Shown piece after piece: positions 8,484 to 17,419 of a DNA stretch of 43,954 nucleotides (position 1 is its first letter; each line of letters starts with the position of its first letter). The notes under the pieces were generated by a model, which was not told the origin of the DNA, did not search any database, and was given only the letters and a program-made list of their open reading frames with translations. The translations under genes and the position numbers were made by a program. The DNA comes from Kribbella turkmenica. Lineage in GTDB: Bacteria > Actinomycetota > Actinomycetes > Propionibacteriales > Kribbellaceae. The stretch is from the NCBI RefSeq assembly GCF_004348725.1, contig NZ_SMKR01000046.1, positions 1 to 43,954 on the forward strand. Direction: 5' to 3'.

Positions 8484-9671
8484 TTGCCCACTGCACCCAA
8501 CCGCTTCCGGATCCGGATGGCGGCCCGGCCGATCGACGAGCCGCACCGGTCCGCCAGCCCGCTGGAACTGCTGTTCGACCTCACGTTCGTGGTCGCGGTC
8601 GCGGCGGTCACCGCCGAGTTCGCGCACAGCATCGCCGACGGGCACGCCGCGGTGGTCGATTTCCTGATGGTGTTCTTCTGCATCTGGTGGGCCTGGATGA
8701 ACTTCACCTGGTTCGCCTCGTCGTACGACACCGACGACGCCCTCTACCGGCTGCTGACGATGCTGCAGATGGCCGGGGTGCTGGTGCTGGCGGCCGGAGT
8801 CCCCGCCGCCACCGCCGAGTCGGACTACAGCGCGGTGCCGTTCGGGTACCTGATCATGCGGATCGCTCTGGCCGCTCTGTGGCTGCGGGCCGGCTACGAG
8901 GACCCGGAGCGGCGTCGTACGGCGTTCCGCTACGCCGGCGGGATCCTGACGCTCAACCTGGCCTGGATCCTGGCCTTGCTGCTGACCCACATGGCCTTGT
9001 GGCTGTTCGTCGTACTGGTCGTGCTGGAGCTTGCGGTACCGATGTGGGCCGAGCGGCCGCGGGCCACCAACTGGCACCCGCACCACATCGCCGAGCGCTA
9101 CGGACTGTTCGTGATCATCCTGCTCGGCGAGAGCGTGCTCGCCGCCAGCCGGGGTGTGCAGAAGGCGCTCGCCGCCGGTGACATCAGCAGCTCGTTCGTG
9201 CTCGTCGCCGGAGCCGGACTGGTTCTGCTGTTCGCGCTGTGGTGGCTGTACTTCCTGCACCCCGCCGGACAAGGGCTGAGCGAGCGACGGGCAGCCTCCT
9301 ACCGCTGGGGGTACGGGCACTTCTTCGTGTTCGCAGCGCTGGCCGCTGTCGGCGCCGGGCTCGAGGTCGCCGTCGAAGAGGCCGCACACGAATCGTCCTC
9401 GACGACGGTCGGGTACGCCGTCGCCATCCCGGTCGCGGTGTACCTGCTCACGCTCTGGCTGGTGCACGCGCCGGTCATCACGCCGCCGGTCGCCACTCCT
9501 GCGCTGATCCTGGGCTGTGTGACACTCGTCCTGCTGCTACCGCTGGTGCTCCCGGCCGTGGCCGTGGCGGTCGCCGTCGCGGGTGTCGCCGTACTGCTCG
9601 CGGCGCTGGTGACGGTCCGCGCGAATCAGCTGGCCGGGTCGTCGCCCGGGGTCACCAGGCCGCACTCGTAG
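8484..9671 (+). CDS. Low temperature requirement protein A (LtrA) family membrane protein
   Basis: A 395-residue polytopic protein starting at TTG with GGAGAGGA upstream. The N-terminal SPLELLFDLTFVVAV motif (about residues 28-42) and the central HHIAERYGLFVIILLGESVLA segment are characteristic of the LtrA family. About ten hydrophobic helices are visible. The role of LtrA proteins is poorly defined; they were linked to growth at low temperature in Listeria. The last 46 bp overlap the 3' end of the convergent response regulator gene. The oxidoreductase gene is divergent across a shared operator-like palindrome. Confidence 0.88.
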   Translation: MPTAPNRFRIRMAARPIDEPHRSASPLELLFDLTFVVAVAAVTAEFAHSIADGHAAVVDFLMVFFCIWWAWMNFTWFASSYDTDDALYRLLTMLQMAGVLVLAAGVPAATAESDYSAVPFGYLIMRIALAALWLRAGYEDPERRRTAFRYAGGILTLNLAWILALLLTHMALWLFVVLVVLELAVPMWAERPRATNWHPHHIAERYGLFVIILLGESVLAASRGVQKALAAGDISSSFVLVAGAGLVLLFALWWLYFLHPAGQGLSERRAASYRWGYGHFFVFAALAAVGAGLEVAVEEAAHESSSTTVGYAVAIPVAVYLLTLWLVHAPVITPPVATPALILGCVTLVLLLPLVLPAVAVAVAVAGVAVLLAALVTVRANQLAGSSPGVTRPHS

Positions 9672-10303
9672 GCGAAGACGACAGCCTGGACGCGGTCACG
9701 CAGACCGAGTTTGAGCAGGATCCGGGAGACGTGAGTCTTGACCGTGGCCTCGCCGACGTACAGCTGACTGGCGATCTCGGTGTTGGTGAGACCGCGGGCG
9801 ATCAGGCCGAGGACCTCACGCTCGCGATCGGTCAGTTCCTCGAGCAGGTCGGGGCGGTAGACGCGTTCGCCGCCACCGGTGAACCGCTTGATGACCCGGC
9901 GGGTCACCTCCGGCGCGAGCAGGGCGTGGCCGGAGTGGACCACCTGGATGGCGTCGACCAGGTCTTCCGGCGCGGTGTTCTTCAGCAGGAACCCGCTGGC
10001 CCCGGCCCCGAGCGACTCGAACAGGTAGTCGTCGCGGTCGAACGTGGTCAGGATGACCACCTTGCCGGCGTCCTCGGCGACGATCCGCTGGGTGGCGGTG
10101 ATCCCGTCCATCCCGGGCATCTGCACGTCCATCAGGACGACGTCCGGCCGGAGCGCGACGGCGAGCTCGATCGCCTTCTCGCCGTCCGACGCCTCACCGA
10201 CCACCTCGATGTCCGGCTCGACCGACAGGATCATCCGGAACCCGGCCCGGACCAGGTCCTGGTCGTCCACCAGCAGCACGCGCATGGGCGCCGTCTCACT
10301 CAT
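9626..10303 (-). CDS. LuxR-type two-component response regulator (NarL family)
   Basis: A 225-residue response regulator. The receiver domain (residues 7-125) has the acidic pair DD in [12 protein letters not shown], the phospho-acceptor Asp in [11 protein letters not shown] and Lys in GFLLKN. The C-terminal LuxR HTH (about 155-215) reads [35 protein letters not shown]. Its start overlaps the kinase stop by 8 bp, so the pair is co-translated. Target genes are unknown; autoregulation is common in this family. The 3' end overlaps the LtrA gene on the other strand. Confidence 0.95.
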   Translation of the reverse strand: MSETAPMRVLLVDDQDLVRAGFRMILSVEPDIEVVGEASDGEKAIELAVALRPDVVLMDVQMPGMDGITATQRIVAEDAGKVVILTTFDRDDYLFESLGAGASGFLLKNTAPEDLVDAIQVVHSGHALLAPEVTRRVIKRFTGGGERVYRPDLLEELTDREREVLGLIARGLTNTEIASQLYVGEATVKTHVSRILLKLGLRDRVQAVVFAYECGLVTPGDDPAS

Positions 10304-11681
10304 CGATACCTCCGGTCAGCGGGCGGTTCTGCGGGTCGAGCGGGATCCGCACCCGGACGCGGAAGCCGCCGACCGGACGCGGGCCGATCTCGGTCTCACC
10401 GCCGAGCAGCCCGACCCTCTCACGGATCCCGACGTGGCCGAGCCGGCTGCCGACCGGCGCGTGCTTCGGCCGGCCGTCGTCGATCACCTCCAGTTCGACC
10501 GAGTCGCCGAGGTAGCGCAGGGTGATGTGCGCGCTCCGGGCGGTCGAGTGCCGGCGGACGTTGGTCAGCGCCTCCTGGGCGATCCGGTAGACCGAGACCG
10601 ACACCGTCTCCGGCAGCTGGACCGGCCGGCCGATCTGGTGGAAGCCGATCGACAGGCCCTGGCCGTTCACCTCCGCGACCAGCGCGGGCAGGCGGTCGGC
10701 GCCGGCCTGCGGTTCCTTGGCGACCGGGCCGGCGACGTCGAGGTCGGGGTCGGCCGCGCGGAGCATGCCGAGCAGCTGGCGCATCTCGTTGACCGCGGTG
10801 CGGCTGGAGTTCTCGATCACGCTGAGCGCGTTCTTGGCCGCGTCCGGGTCCCGCTCCATCACCCGGCGCGCACCACCGGCCTGGACGCCGATGCTGCTGA
10901 TGTGGTGCGCGACCACGTCGTGCAGCTCGCGGGAGATCCGCAGCCGCTCGTCGATCACCGCACGCCGGGCGTTGGCCTGCTGCTGCGCCGCGAGCTCGGC
11001 CGCCTGCTGCTCCAGCTCGTGGCGCTGACGGGCGGTGCCCCACGCCGTACGGCCCCAGAAGTACGCGCCGAAGAAGTACAGGACGTTGAGCGCGAGGGCG
11101 AGCACGACACCGGACAGGTACGGCGACAGCAGGCCGTCGTTCACACCTTGGAAATCGTCGTTGCGCAGCGCACGGACGAAGCCGACCACGAGCCAGCCGA
11201 ACATCCCGATGAACACGACCCCCACGGCGGCCTTCATCAGCCGCCGGTCCCGCGCCCACGCCACGGCCGCGTAGATCGCCATGAACTGCGTCGCCTGGGT
11301 GACCAGGTTCTGGGCGAACGCGAACGTCGCCCGCTCGCCGCTGACGACGAACAGCACGGACACGACGAGCAGGACCGGGATCGGCCAGCGGCGACGGAAG
11401 CACAGCGGCAGCGCGACGGCCGCGCTCAGCACGTACGGCTCCACTCCCCCGATCCCGAGATCGACCTCGGTCGACGCCACCCCGCGGGCCAGTTCGGTGC
11501 CGATCACCCCCGCGGCCGCCATCCCGAGCCCGAGCAGCACGTCGTACCGCTGCTGCGCGGGCGTCGGGCCCGGCCGGACCCAGCCGCGGACCGTCGTCCC
11601 GGTCGCGGGCGGCGTCCCCGGCTCGGACACCACCTCTCCCCCGGTACGGCGCTCGGCCGGCGACTCAGCCGTGGTCGACAT
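10296..11681 (-). CDS. Two-component sensor histidine kinase (HisKA_3 type)
   Basis: A 461-residue membrane kinase. A proline-rich N-terminus is followed by about six helices (residues 48-215), a coiled-coil linker rich in Gln/Ala, the dimerisation/phospho-acceptor region [21 protein letters not shown] and an HATPase_c domain with [11 protein letters not shown] and VIDDGRP. The membrane-embedded sensor with almost no extracytoplasmic domain resembles kinases that sense membrane state or small lipophilic agents (DesK/LiaS-like); this is an inference. Divergent from lipA with a 57-bp gap between start codons. Confidence 0.93.
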   Translation of the reverse strand: MSTTAESPAERRTGGEVVSEPGTPPATGTTVRGWVRPGPTPAQQRYDVLLGLGMAAAGVIGTELARGVASTEVDLGIGGVEPYVLSAAVALPLCFRRRWPIPVLLVVSVLFVVSGERATFAFAQNLVTQATQFMAIYAAVAWARDRRLMKAAVGVVFIGMFGWLVVGFVRALRNDDFQGVNDGLLSPYLSGVVLALALNVLYFFGAYFWGRTAWGTARQRHELEQQAAELAAQQQANARRAVIDERLRISRELHDVVAHHISSIGVQAGGARRVMERDPDAAKNALSVIENSSRTAVNEMRQLLGMLRAADPDLDVAGPVAKEPQAGADRLPALVAEVNGQGLSIGFHQIGRPVQLPETVSVSVYRIAQEALTNVRRHSTARSAHITLRYLGDSVELEVIDDGRPKHAPVGSRLGHVGIRERVGLLGGETEIGPRPVGGFRVRVRIPLDPQNRPLTGGIDE

Positions 11682-11738
11682 GGTCCATCAGCATACGGCC
11701 TGATCGGTGCTGTCAGCCGGACGCGTACCCTGGAGGGC

Positions 11739-12692
11739 GTGACGATCGCCCCAGAAGGACGGAAACTGCTCAGGCTCGAGGTGCGCAACGCGGAGACCCC
11801 GATCGAGCGCAAACCCGAGTGGATCAAGACCCGGGCGAAGATGGGCCCGGAGTACCAGGCGTTGCAGAAGCTGGTGAAGTCCGAACAGCTGCACACGGTC
11901 TGCCAGGAGGCCGGCTGCCCGAACATCTTCGAGTGCTGGGAGGACCGGGAGGCCACCTTCCTCATCGGCGGCGACCAGTGCACCCGGCGCTGCGACTTCT
12001 GCCAGATCGACACCGGCAAGCCGGAGGCGCTGGACCGCGACGAGCCGCGCCGCGTGGCCGAGTCGGTCCGGACCATGGGCCTGCGCTACGCCACCGTGAC
12101 CGGTGTGGCCCGCGACGACCTCGAAGACGGCGGGGCCTGGCTGTACGCCGAGACCATCCGCCAGATCCACGAGCTCAACCCCGGCACCGGCGTCGAGATG
12201 CTCGCGCCCGACTTCAACGCGGTCCCCGGGCAGCTGGCCGAGGTGTTCTCGTCCCGGCCGGAGGTGTTCGCGCACAACGTCGAGACGGTGCCGCGGATCT
12301 TCCGCCGGATCCGGCCCGGGTTCCGGTACGAGCGGTCCCTGGACGTGATCACCCAGGCCCGCGACTACGGCCTGGTCACCAAGTCGAACCTGATCCTCGG
12401 CATGGGCGAGACCCGCGACGAGGTCAGCCAGGCGCTCCACGACCTGCACGGCGCCGGCTGCGAGATCATCACGATCACGCAGTACCTGCGGCCCTCGGTC
12501 CGGCACCACCCGGTCGAGCGGTGGGTGCGGCCCGAGGAGTTCGTCGAGCTGCAGAGCGAGGCGGAGGCCGTCGGTTTCGCCGGCGTGATGTCAGGACCGC
12601 TCGTGCGTTCGTCGTACCGGGCCGGTCGGCTGTACCGTCAGGCTGTGGAGTCGCGGATGACCGCCGCCGCCCAGCAGACCCCGCAGGCATGA
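11739..12692 (+). CDS. lipA: Lipoyl synthase
   Basis: A 317-residue radical-SAM enzyme that inserts two sulfur atoms into octanoyl groups on the lipoyl domains of 2-oxoacid dehydrogenases and GcvH. It shows both cluster motifs: auxiliary C55-x4-C60-x5-C66 and radical-SAM C81-x3-C85-x2-C88. The C-terminal RSSYRAG provides the serine ligand of the auxiliary cluster. The GTG start at 11739 follows GGAGGGC closely; a TACCCT hexamer 8 bp upstream makes a leaderless start possible. The octanoyltransferase gene lipB is not in the window, although it often sits nearby. DUF4191 follows, as in many actinobacteria. Confidence 0.98.
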   Translation: MTIAPEGRKLLRLEVRNAETPIERKPEWIKTRAKMGPEYQALQKLVKSEQLHTVCQEAGCPNIFECWEDREATFLIGGDQCTRRCDFCQIDTGKPEALDRDEPRRVAESVRTMGLRYATVTGVARDDLEDGGAWLYAETIRQIHELNPGTGVEMLAPDFNAVPGQLAEVFSSRPEVFAHNVETVPRIFRRIRPGFRYERSLDVITQARDYGLVTKSNLILGMGETRDEVSQALHDLHGAGCEIITITQYLRPSVRHHPVERWVRPEEFVELQSEAEAVGFAGVMSGPLVRSSYRAGRLYRQAVESRMTAAAQQTPQA

Positions 12693-12714
12693 GAGAACAC
12701 GGACAAAGGTAGAG

Positions 12715-13410
12715 ATGGCCAAGAACGACGCGCCCGCCGAGAAGACCGGCCGGCTCAAGCAGATCCGGTCGGCGTACCGGCTGACCAAGAAGTCCGACCC
12801 ACGGATCGGGCTGGTGCTCGCCGGGATCTTCCTCGGCGTCGTCGCCGTGTTCGTGGCGCTCGCGCTGCTGGTCGGGCCGCTGCTGGTCTGGCTTCCGCTC
12901 GGCGTGGCGCTCGCGTTCCTCGCCACCACCATCATCTTCGGCCGGCGGGTGGAGAAAGCGGCCTACAGCCAGATCGAGGGTCAGGCCGGTGCGGCCGCGT
13001 CCGCGCTGCAGACGCTGCGCCGCGGCTGGAACGTGACGCCCGCGGTCGCGGTCACCAAGAACGCCGACATCGTGCACCGGGTGGTCGGCCGGCCGGGCAT
13101 CGTCCTGGTCGGTGAGGGCCAGCCGAGCCGGGTGAAGAACCTGCTGCAGGCCGAGGGCAAGAAGCACACCCGGGTGGCCGGCGGCGCGCCGGTGATCCAG
13201 ATCGTCGCCGGCCAGGGCGAGGACGAGGTCGACATCCGCAAGCTGACCAAGCACGTGACGAAGCTGCCGGCCGCGCTGCAGCCGTCCGAGGTCACCGACC
13301 TGCTGCAGCGGCTGAAGGCCCTCGACGCGGTCCGCCCGCAGGTGCCGATGCCGAAGGGCCCGGTGCCCACAAGCCTCAAGGGCGCACGCCAGGCGATGAA
13401 GGGTCGCTGA
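12715..13410 (+). CDS. DUF4191 domain membrane protein
   Basis: A 231-residue protein with a basic N-terminus (KTGRLKQIRSAYRLTKKSDPRIG), two hydrophobic helices at about residues 33-53 and 58-80, and a soluble C-terminal half. This matches the actinobacterial DUF4191 family, which regularly follows lipA. The gene starts 22 bp after lipA with an AAAGGTAGAG ribosome site and is probably co-transcribed with it. The biochemical role is unknown. Confidence 0.9.
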   Translation: MAKNDAPAEKTGRLKQIRSAYRLTKKSDPRIGLVLAGIFLGVVAVFVALALLVGPLLVWLPLGVALAFLATTIIFGRRVEKAAYSQIEGQAGAAASALQTLRRGWNVTPAVAVTKNADIVHRVVGRPGIVLVGEGQPSRVKNLLQAEGKKHTRVAGGAPVIQIVAGQGEDEVDIRKLTKHVTKLPAALQPSEVTDLLQRLKALDAVRPQVPMPKGPVPTSLKGARQAMKGR

Positions 13411-13432
13411 GCCGGTCGATCCGGCCAGACCC

Positions 13433-13469
13433 CGTTCGTCATCCAGGATGGGACCATCCATGGCGAACG
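13433..13469. terminator. Imperfect hairpin between DUF4191 and VOC genes
   Basis: CGTTCG at 13433-13438 pairs with CGAACG at 13464-13469 and an inner GGATG/CATCC stem lies between. It starts 23 bp past the DUF4191 stop and ends just before the ribosome site of the VOC gene. It could terminate the lipA unit or fold in the VOC leader. Confidence 0.35.
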
Positions 13470-13481
13470 AGGAGGCGACGC

Positions 13482-13865
13482 ATGGCCGTCGACGACGTCT
13501 TTCCGATCGTGACGAGTGCTGACCTGGGCCGGATGCTGCCCTTCTACCGGGACGTGCTCGGTGGCGAGGTGCACTACCAGTTCCCGCCCGAGGGCCCACC
13601 GGCGTACGTCGGGCTGCGGTTCGGTACGGCGTCCTTCGGGCTCGGGCACGATCCGGACCACCAGCGGCCCGCGGGCGGTACGCCGCCGATCGCGCTCTGG
13701 CTGTACGTCGACGACTGCGACGCCGGCGTGGAGCGGATCCGCGCGGCCGGCGGCCGGATCGTCGAGGAGCCGGCCGACCAGCCGTGGGGCGAGCGGATCG
13801 CCCGGGCCGAGGACCCGGACGGCAACCAGTTGATCCTCGGCCAGCGGGCTGCCCACGGCGGCTGA
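13482..13865 (+). CDS. VOC family (glyoxalase/bleomycin-resistance-like) protein
   Basis: A 127-residue single-module vicinal-oxygen-chelate protein. The two beta-alpha-beta-beta-beta halves are visible: LGRMLPFYRDVLGGEVHYQF with YVGLRFG, then VDDCDAGVERIRAAGG with RIARAEDPDGNQLIL. Members bind metals or small molecules and act as lyases, dioxygenases or antibiotic-binding proteins, usually as dimers. The second half ends in the usual Asp-Pro-Asp-Gly-Asn motif. ATG at 13482 follows a GAGGAGG site. The substrate cannot be inferred. Confidence 0.88.
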   Translation: MAVDDVFPIVTSADLGRMLPFYRDVLGGEVHYQFPPEGPPAYVGLRFGTASFGLGHDPDHQRPAGGTPPIALWLYVDDCDAGVERIRAAGGRIVEEPADQPWGERIARAEDPDGNQLILGQRAAHGG

Positions 13866-14015
13866 CCGCTCTCTGCGTGAGACGGCGGTAACTCGCCGAC
13901 CGCTCGGTAGTTGATCTGTCGTGACGTGGCACGAGAGTGCCTTCGTGTCGCGCTGCGGGGTCGGGGTTGGGCCTTAAGGTGCGACCAGGACGATCGAGAC
14001 ACGAGGTAGACACGC

Positions 14016-15296
14016 ATGACGGATCTCATGCCGGCGGTGCATCAGCCGGTGACCGAGACGTGGCCCAGCCTGGCCCGGCCACGGTCGAACCCGGTACGCC
14101 GGGCCGGCGCCGCGGCCGCGATCCGCATGATCGCCAAGGACCTCCCGGCGACGATCCACCTGGACAGCAACAGGTCCTACGGGCTCGGCGGGCCGGGCAT
14201 GCGGGTGCACCGGACGTCCGCCTTCCTGGACCGGCTCGGGCACGACGCCGGCTCGGGGTTCGGTGAGGCCTACCTGGCCGGTGACTGGGATCCCGAGCCG
14301 GGCACCGACCTGGCCGACCTGCTGGTCCCGTTCGCCGAGCGGTTCAGCAACGACGAGACCCGGCACCTGCTGCCGAAGTGGGCCCAGTCGCTGCGCTGGC
14401 TGGTGACCCGGTCCCAGCCGGGCGACCAGGAGAACGACCGGGCCGGCGCCCGGGAGAACGTCAGCCGGCACTACGACCTGAGCAACGCGATGTTCTCCGA
14501 GTTCCTCGACCCGACCCTGACCTACTCGGCGGCGTACTTCGGCCCCGCGGCCGCGGCCGATCTCGCGACCGCGTCGTACGACGAACTGACGCAGGCCCAG
14601 CTGAACAAGCTGGACTCGATCCTGGACGCGGCCGGTGTGGTCTCCGGGTCCCGGGTGCTCGACATCGGCTGCGGCTGGGCCAGCCTGGCGATCCACGCGG
14701 CCCGGCGGGGCGCCTGGGTGACGGCGATCACGATCGCCTCGCAGCAGGCGCTGCTGGCGCAGCGCAAGACCGCCGAGGCCGGGGTGAGCGACCGGGTCCA
14801 GATCGCGCTGCGCGACTACCGCGACCAGATCGGCGAGTTCGACGCCGTCCTCAGCGTGGAGATGATCGAGGCGGTCGGCGAGAGGTACTGGCCGGTCTAC
14901 TTCGACGCCATCGAACGGCGGCTCGCGCCCGGCGGGGTCGCCGTCGTCCAGGCGATCGTGATGCCGCACGAGCGGATGCTGGCCACCCGGAACACCTTCA
15001 CCTGGGTGCAGAAGTACATCTTCCCCGGCGGGCTGATCCCGTCGATCGAGGTGATCGAGGACGTCACCGCCCGGCACACCGGCCTGCGCGCCGAGGTCGT
15101 CCGGCACCTCGGCGCCGACTACGCCCGCACGCTGCGGATCTGGCGGAAGCGGTTCATCGAGCGGTGGCCGGCGATCGAGGCGCTCGGCTTCGACGGCACA
15201 TTCCGGCGGATGTGGGAGTTCTACCTCGCGTACTCCGAGGCCGGGTTCCGGACGGGCTACCTGGACGACGTCCAGCTGCGACTGACCCGGCGCTAG
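14016..15296 (+). CDS. Cyclopropane-fatty-acyl-phospholipid synthase family methyltransferase
   Basis: A 426-residue SAM-dependent enzyme. The N-terminal domain (about 1-130) has the FGEAYLAGDWD motif and the catalytic domain contains NVSRHYDLSNAMFSEFLDPTLTYSAAYF, the SAM site VLDIGCGWASLAIHAA and EAVGERYWPVYF. The family transfers a methyl(ene) group to the double bond of membrane phospholipid acyl chains. In actinobacteria a close relative (BfaB/UfaA1 type) makes 10-methylene stearate together with an FAD reductase. No such reductase gene is adjacent, so cyclopropane synthase versus 10-methylene synthase is undecided. ATG at 14016 has GAGGT upstream. Confidence 0.9.
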   Translation: MTDLMPAVHQPVTETWPSLARPRSNPVRRAGAAAAIRMIAKDLPATIHLDSNRSYGLGGPGMRVHRTSAFLDRLGHDAGSGFGEAYLAGDWDPEPGTDLADLLVPFAERFSNDETRHLLPKWAQSLRWLVTRSQPGDQENDRAGARENVSRHYDLSNAMFSEFLDPTLTYSAAYFGPAAAADLATASYDELTQAQLNKLDSILDAAGVVSGSRVLDIGCGWASLAIHAARRGAWVTAITIASQQALLAQRKTAEAGVSDRVQIALRDYRDQIGEFDAVLSVEMIEAVGERYWPVYFDAIERRLAPGGVAVVQAIVMPHERMLATRNTFTWVQKYIFPGGLIPSIEVIEDVTARHTGLRAEVVRHLGADYARTLRIWRKRFIERWPAIEALGFDGTFRRMWEFYLAYSEAGFRTGYLDDVQLRLTRR

Positions 15297-15308
15297 TGAC
15301 TCAGGACA

Positions 15309-15770
15309 CTACCGGCGGACGACGACCGTGCCCGCGGCGCGGTCGTGCAGACCGCGGTAGTCGCGGTCGAAGACGACGGCCGGGATGACCAGGCAGATCA
15401 GGAAGGTCCGGATGGCTCCGGCCAGCAGGCCCGGCTGGGTCGTGTACCCGACGCCGCCACGCACCGGGATGACGCGCAGGCCGCAGACCCGGTGGCCGAT
15501 CGTCGAGCCGGCCAGACCGGCGAGGATCGCGCTCATCGCGAAGAACGTGACCAGTTGCGCGGTGTTGTAGTCGTTGCCGCCCGCCCACATCGGCTTCGAC
15601 GTGATCGCGGACGCGACCAGTCCGGCGACCAGCCAGTCGACGAACAGCGCGAGCACCCGGCGGACCCAGCCCGCGACCGACCCCGGCCCCTCCTCGGGCA
15701 GGCCGAGCCGGTTGCCCGGAAACCGGAATTCTTCGATGGGTCCTGTGCCCGGCCGCGGGGATGATGCCAT
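15309..15770 (-). CDS. RDD family membrane protein
   Basis: A 153-residue protein with an RDD domain: the first Arg is in WVRRVLALFVDWLVAG and the two Asp positions fall in the helices and in FDRDYRGLHDRAAGT. There are three hydrophobic segments (about 38-56, 72-90 and 118-134). It is convergent with the methyltransferase gene and divergent from glnA. An RDD gene beside glnA is a recurrent actinobacterial arrangement. Some RDD proteins act in ion transport, but the function here is unknown. Confidence 0.88.
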   Translation of the reverse strand: MASSPRPGTGPIEEFRFPGNRLGLPEEGPGSVAGWVRRVLALFVDWLVAGLVASAITSKPMWAGGNDYNTAQLVTFFAMSAILAGLAGSTIGHRVCGLRVIPVRGGVGYTTQPGLLAGAIRTFLICLVIPAVVFDRDYRGLHDRAAGTVVVRR

Positions 15771-15872
15771 GATGGCTAGCCTACGGACACGCCCCGGACC
15801 CGGTCACAGTGGACCGGGAGATCTCAGGGCGTCACCGCCGTACACCAGTGGGTCAGCGCGGACACGCTGGGC

Positions 15873-15910
15873 GTAACATCCGCGAAACATCGGGGTCACG
15901 ACGGAGTAAT
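15873..15910 (+). promoter_or_regulatory. GlnR operator upstream of glnA (four half-sites)
   Basis: Four half-sites are spaced exactly 11 bp apart: GTAAC (15873), GAAAC (15884), GTCAC (15895) and GTAAT (15906). This matches the actinobacterial GlnR consensus of gTnAc-n6-GaAAc repeated twice. A possible -10 (TAATCT, 15933-15938) lies downstream. It predicts nitrogen control of glnA by GlnR. Confidence 0.85.
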
Positions 15911-15961
15911 CGTCTGGCCCTACGTTCAGACGTAATCTCTGAGCCACCCCGAGGAGTACGA

Positions 15962-17386
15962 ATGTTTTCCAGCGCTGAGGAGCTGCTCGCCTACGTCAAG
16001 GACGAGGGCATCGAGATCATCGATGTCCGGTTCTGCGACCTGCCGGGCATCATGCAGCACTTCACCGTCCCGGTGTCGTCGTTCGGACCGGAGGTCTTCG
16101 AAGAGGGCCTCGCGTTCGACGGGTCGTCGGTCCGCGGTTTCCAGCAGATCCACGAGTCCGACATGATGCTGCTGCCCGACCCGACCAGCGCCTTCATCGA
16201 CGAGTTCCGCGGCACCAAGACGCTGGCGATCAACTTCTTCGTGCACGACCCGCTGACCGGCGAGGCGTACTCGCGTGACCCGCGCAACATCGCCCGGAAG
16301 GCGCAGGAGTACCTGAAGTCGACCGGGATCGCGGACACGGCGTTCTTCGCCCCGGAGGCCGAGTTCTACGTCTTCGACGACGTCCGGTTCGAGACCAAGG
16401 CCAACACCGGCTACTACTCGATCGACTCCGTCGCCGGCGCCTGGAACACCGGCCGGGTCGAGGACGGCGGCAACCGCGGTTACAAGGTCCGCTACAAGGG
16501 TGGCTACTTCCCGGTCGCGCCGACCGACCACTTCGGCGACCTGCGCGACAACATCACGCTGGCGCTGGAGCGCTCCGGGCTGGTCGTCGAGCGGGCCCAC
16601 CACGAGGTCGGCACCGCCGGTCAGGCGGAGATCAACTTCCGCTTCGACGAGCTGCTGAAGTCGGCCGACAACGTGATGAAATTCAAGTACATCGTCAAGA
16701 ACACCGCCTGGGCGGCCGGCAAGACCGCGACGTTCATGCCGAAGCCGATCTTCGGTGACAACGGCTCGGGTATGCACTGCCACCAGTCGCTGTGGACCGG
16801 CGGCGCCCCGCTCTTCTACGACGAGTCCGGGTACGGCGGCCTGTCCGACGTGGCCCGCTGGTACATCGGCGGTCTGCTCAAGCACGCCCCGTCGCTGCTG
16901 GCCTTCACCAACCCGACGGTGAACTCGTACCACCGGCTCGTGCCGGGCTTCGAGGCGCCGGTCAACCTGGTGTACTCGCAGCGCAACCGGTCCGCCTGCA
17001 TCCGGATCCCGATCACCGGTTCGAACCCGAAGGCGAAGCGGATCGAGTTCCGCTGCCCCGACCCGTCCGCCAACCCGTACCTGGCCTTCGCGGCCCAGCT
17101 GCTGGCCGGCCTGGACGGCATCCGCAACAAGATCGAGCCGGTCGACCCGGTCGACAAGGACCTGTACGAGCTGCCGCCGGAGGAGCACGCCGGCATCCCG
17201 CAGGTCCCGACCTCGCTGCCGGCCGTGATCAACTCCCTCGAGGCCGACCACGACTTCCTCCTCGAGGGCGACGTGTTCACCTCCGACCTGATCGAGACCT
17301 GGATCGACCTCAAGCGCGAAACCGAGATCGCCCCGATCCAGCTCCGCCCCCACCCCCACGAGTTCGAGCTCTACTACGACGTGTAG
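15962..17386 (+). CDS. glnA: Glutamine synthetase type I
   Basis: A 474-residue GSI enzyme that makes glutamine from glutamate, ammonia and ATP, working as a dodecamer. Visible motifs are the latch region FDGSSVRGF, the metal/ATP motif [18 protein letters not shown] and the adenylylation loop [11 protein letters not shown] with Tyr338, so GlnE control is expected. ATG at 15962 has GAGGAG upstream; in-frame extension upstream covers the GlnR sites and is not coding. The last 23 bp before the final base of the Val codon are the left attachment site of an integrated element: the terminal GTG-TAG belongs to the element, while the chromosomal GTC-TGA is at the right junction. The protein is unchanged. 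Confidence 0.98.
   Translation: MFSSAEELLAYVKDEGIEIIDVRFCDLPGIMQHFTVPVSSFGPEVFEEGLAFDGSSVRGFQQIHESDMMLLPDPTSAFIDEFRGTKTLAINFFVHDPLTGEAYSRDPRNIARKAQEYLKSTGIADTAFFAPEAEFYVFDDVRFETKANTGYYSIDSVAGAWNTGRVEDGGNRGYKVRYKGGYFPVAPTDHFGDLRDNITLALERSGLVVERAHHEVGTAGQAEINFRFDELLKSADNVMKFKYIVKNTAWAAGKTATFMPKPIFGDNGSGMHCHQSLWTGGAPLFYDESGYGGLSDVARWYIGGLLKHAPSLLAFTNPTVNSYHRLVPGFEAPVNLVYSQRNRSACIRIPITGSNPKAKRIEFRCPDPSANPYLAFAAQLLAGLDGIRNKIEPVDPVDKDLYELPPEEHAGIPQVPTSLPAVINSLEADHDFLLEGDVFTSDLIETWIDLKRETEIAPIQLRPHPHEFELYYDV
17360..17382 (+). repeat. attL core (3' end of glnA)
   Basis: 23-bp sequence beginning GAGTTCGAGC and ending TACTACGACGT, encoding the glnA C-terminus EFELYYD plus the first two bases of the Val codon. 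An identical copy lies at 27440-27462. Flanking bases differ on both sides (C/A before, G/C after), which defines the repeat limits. Confidence 0.93.
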
Positions 17387-17419
17387 TCAGCAGTAGGCCG
17401 CTGACCTGCGGAAACGTCG

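Noticed and set aside
10044..11738. Extended frame joined to the front of lipA
   Set aside because: It is antisense to the sensor kinase and response regulator; LipA has its normal N-terminus at 11739.
17383..17419. A tRNA gene as the attachment site next to int
   Set aside because: No tRNA-like fold is present; the duplicated core is the glnA coding end.
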